This document shows, piece after piece, positions 5,700-6,645 of a stretch of DNA of 6,645 nt; positions within the stretch are counted from its first letter, which is position 1, and every line of letters begins with the position of its first letter. Origin of the DNA: Candidatus Kerfeldbacteria bacterium (GTDB lineage: Bacteria; Patescibacteriota; Patescibacteriia; PEXW01); assembly GCA_903867845.1 (NCBI GenBank), contig CAIPSZ010000114.1, positions 1 to 6,645 on the forward strand. The letters are read 5' to 3'. Position numbers and translations under genes: made by a program. The notes beneath the pieces were generated by a model. The model was not told the DNA's origin. It ran no database searches and saw only the letters and a list, made by a program, of their open reading frames with translations.

Positions 5700-5762
5700 G
5701 TCGTCCTGAACTCGGTTCAGGACCTCTTGAACCCAGAGATGCTGAACCAAGTTCAGCAAGAC
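5699..5762. repeat. Short palindromic repeat, copy 2 (double hairpin)
   Basis: The first 28 bases are identical to 5187-5214. Hairpin 1 is GTCCTGAAC (5703-5711), loop TCG, GTTCAGGAC (5715-5723). After an 18-base spacer comes hairpin 2, GCTGAAC (5741-5747), loop CAA, GTTCAGC (5751-5757). The edges are GTC and GAC, and the two hairpins are related in sequence, so the whole is an imperfect larger palindrome. It fills the convergent gap between terminator and the next gene. Confidence 0.75.
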
Positions 5763-5769
5763 ACATGCT

Positions 5770-6165
5770 TTATACTTTTGCACTTTTCCGAAGCCGCGCA
5801 AAACCTTTATCAACCAATACGACAATCACAAGGAAAATTGCGAAGTTCGCAACGTACATCAAAAAACCACCAGGTAATGAGCATTGCGGAGTTCCAAAGT
5901 ACGTCGGAGCTATACCATTATCTGATGCTATTTGGCCACTCGTGACACGTTGTTGAAACACTTCATTGGTAATTGCCTTGGACTCTTGCACCGAGGTATG
6001 GAAAGGCCAACCCTTGTACGTACACTTATCAATACCACTATTCACAATCGACGTTTGCGAGAAGAACGAAAAGCCAATTGTGACAAGCAATGGAAGAATG
6101 AATAGCACCACGAGGTGCAAAGAGCTCTTTTTCGTTACTGGTTGCGCTGTTGGGGTGTTTTCCAT
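5770..6165 (-). CDS. Small two-helix membrane protein with paired cysteines
   Basis: A 131-residue protein with a polar N-terminus, a first hydrophobic helix at about 16-36, an extracytoplasmic-type domain of about 65 residues, a second helix at about 101-119 and a basic tail (KGFARLRKSAKV). By the positive-inside rule both ends are cytoplasmic. The outer domain carries exactly two cysteines, C48 (CTYKGWPFH) and C95 (QCSLPGGF), which could form a disulfide. The same layout and similar motifs occur in the partial protein at 1-279. The ATG at 6165 is preferred; an open frame to 6267 would overlap the nuclease gene by 77 bases and adds an unlikely arginine-rich start. No Shine-Dalgarno is visible. 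The gene follows the nuclease gene by 25 bases and is probably cotranscribed. It looks richer in A+T than pheST. No family recognised. Confidence 0.75.
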   Translation of the reverse strand: MENTPTAQPVTKKSSLHLVVLFILPLLVTIGFSFFSQTSIVNSGIDKCTYKGWPFHTSVQESKAITNEVFQQRVTSGQIASDNGIAPTYFGTPQCSLPGGFLMYVANFAIFLVIVVLVDKGFARLRKSAKV

Positions 6166-6190
6166 ACGGAGGACGTTATGACGAAATGAA

Positions 6191-6645
6191 TTATCCCCGA
6201 TACCGATCCTCGCAAATATTCCGAAAATCGCAGCTGGCGCAGATGAACTTGCTCGGCGTCGCCGCAAAGTCGCTCTTCAAGATTGCCTCAATCGTCTCCC
6301 CTATCTCGGCGCGGGTTTTCTCAATTGCTTTTTCGTCTATTGGGTAGCTGAAAGGTTTTTCTGCTGCCAGGTAGATGAAGGTGAGCTTCACCGGATTCAA
6401 ACCCAAGGCCTCGCGCGCGGCCATGGCGTAGATGTGCAGCTGCTCCAAGTCTGCTTTGTCTTCTGCTGGCGGCTTCTCACTGGTCTTGTAATCAATAATT
6501 TCTATGCCGCCATTGCTCGGGTCAATACGGTCGATCTTGCCTTTTACTTTGTGGCCGTTGATGACAATGGTGAAACCTTTTTCTAGTTCCATCGGCTGCG
6601 GCCACGGTGTTGGAAGAGCATCGTAGAAGTTCTTAAGGAACATCA
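6191..6645 (-). CDS. RecB-like PD-(D/E)XK nuclease domain, C-terminal end of a UvrD/helicase-type protein (partial)
   Basis: The visible 150 residues (numbered from the methionine at 6643) match the C-terminal nuclease domain of the RecB/AddB type, which cleaves DNA during end processing and recombination. Seen are GKIDRID (D38 metal ligand), EIIDYKT (D51 and K53 of the D-x-K motif), QLHIY (Q68-x3-Y72) and the ending CASCDFRNIC. The last has cysteines 135, 138 and 144 in C-x2-C-x5-C spacing, as in the iron-sulfur staples of AddB-like nucleases; the fourth cysteine would lie upstream, outside the window. No stop precedes the methionine at 6643, and the text before GFTIVING reads like the interior of a domain, so the gene very probably continues past the edge. 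In Patescibacteria such domains often end a UvrD-type helicase; a stand-alone nuclease is the alternative. The stop is TAA at 6191. Confidence 0.85.
   Translation of the reverse strand, partial: MFLKNFYDALPTPWPQPMELEKGFTIVINGHKVKGKIDRIDPSNGGIEIIDYKTSEKPPAEDKADLEQLHIYAMAAREALGLNPVKLTFIYLAAEKPFSYPIDEKAIEKTRAEIGETIEAILKSDFAATPSKFICASCDFRNICEDRYRG

Noticed and set aside
5187..5762. CRISPR array
   Set aside because: Only two copies of the 28-base repeat exist, about 485 bases apart with a gene between them; no regular spacers.
5409..5825. Minus-strand open frame of 138 codons
   Set aside because: It runs through the terminator and the palindromic repeat and is antisense to the orphan gene; no protein-like pattern.
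6166..6267. Longer start for the small membrane protein, beginning with an arginine-rich stretch
   Set aside because: It overlaps the conserved cysteine end of the nuclease gene by 77 bases in another frame; the ATG at 6165 yields a normal membrane protein start.

Overview
The window reads as chromosomal DNA of a Candidate Phyla Radiation (Patescibacteria, probably Parcubacteria-like) bacterium. The evidence is indirect: very compact gene packing, a short DciA/DUF721-type protein, a helicase-type polypeptide ending in a RecB-like nuclease domain with a cysteine cluster, a four-helix membrane protein of a type I associate with these genomes, and short palindromic intergenic repeats. TGA is used as a stop at least twice (positions 4070 and 4694), so the code looks standard and not the Gracilibacteria type. 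The lineage is an inference; no rRNA or other marker gene lies in the window.

Layout. From 4465 down to position 1 there is one tightly packed minus-strand operon: a four-helix membrane protein, pheS, a small acidic protein of unknown function, pheT, and the start of a second membrane protein that runs off the left edge. Junctions are a 4-base overlap or gaps of 13, 3 and 1 bases, so translation is probably coupled. PheS and PheT are the two subunits of phenylalanyl-tRNA synthetase. A promoter at about 4498-4526 can drive the whole unit.

Upstream of that promoter lies a G+C-rich palindromic repeat (about 4549-4686). One of its hairpins can end transcription of the next minus-strand gene, a DUF721/DciA-like protein at 4694-5092. 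The 268-base divergent region that follows (5093-5360) holds promoters in both directions, one copy of a palindromic repeat and a leader that can be drawn as an H-type pseudoknot. The leader precedes the only convincing plus-strand gene, a 99-residue protein of unknown function (5361-5660) that ends in a good intrinsic terminator. A second, longer copy of the palindromic repeat fills the convergent gap.

At the right end two minus-strand genes follow each other: the C-terminal nuclease part of a UvrD/RecB-type protein, cut by the window edge, and 25 bases downstream a small two-helix membrane protein. That protein resembles the partial one at positions 1-279 in layout and in a few cysteine-centred motifs. 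The most interesting candidates for undescribed biology are this pair of cysteine-bearing membrane proteins, the structured leader with its orphan protein, and the acidic protein lodged between pheS and pheT.
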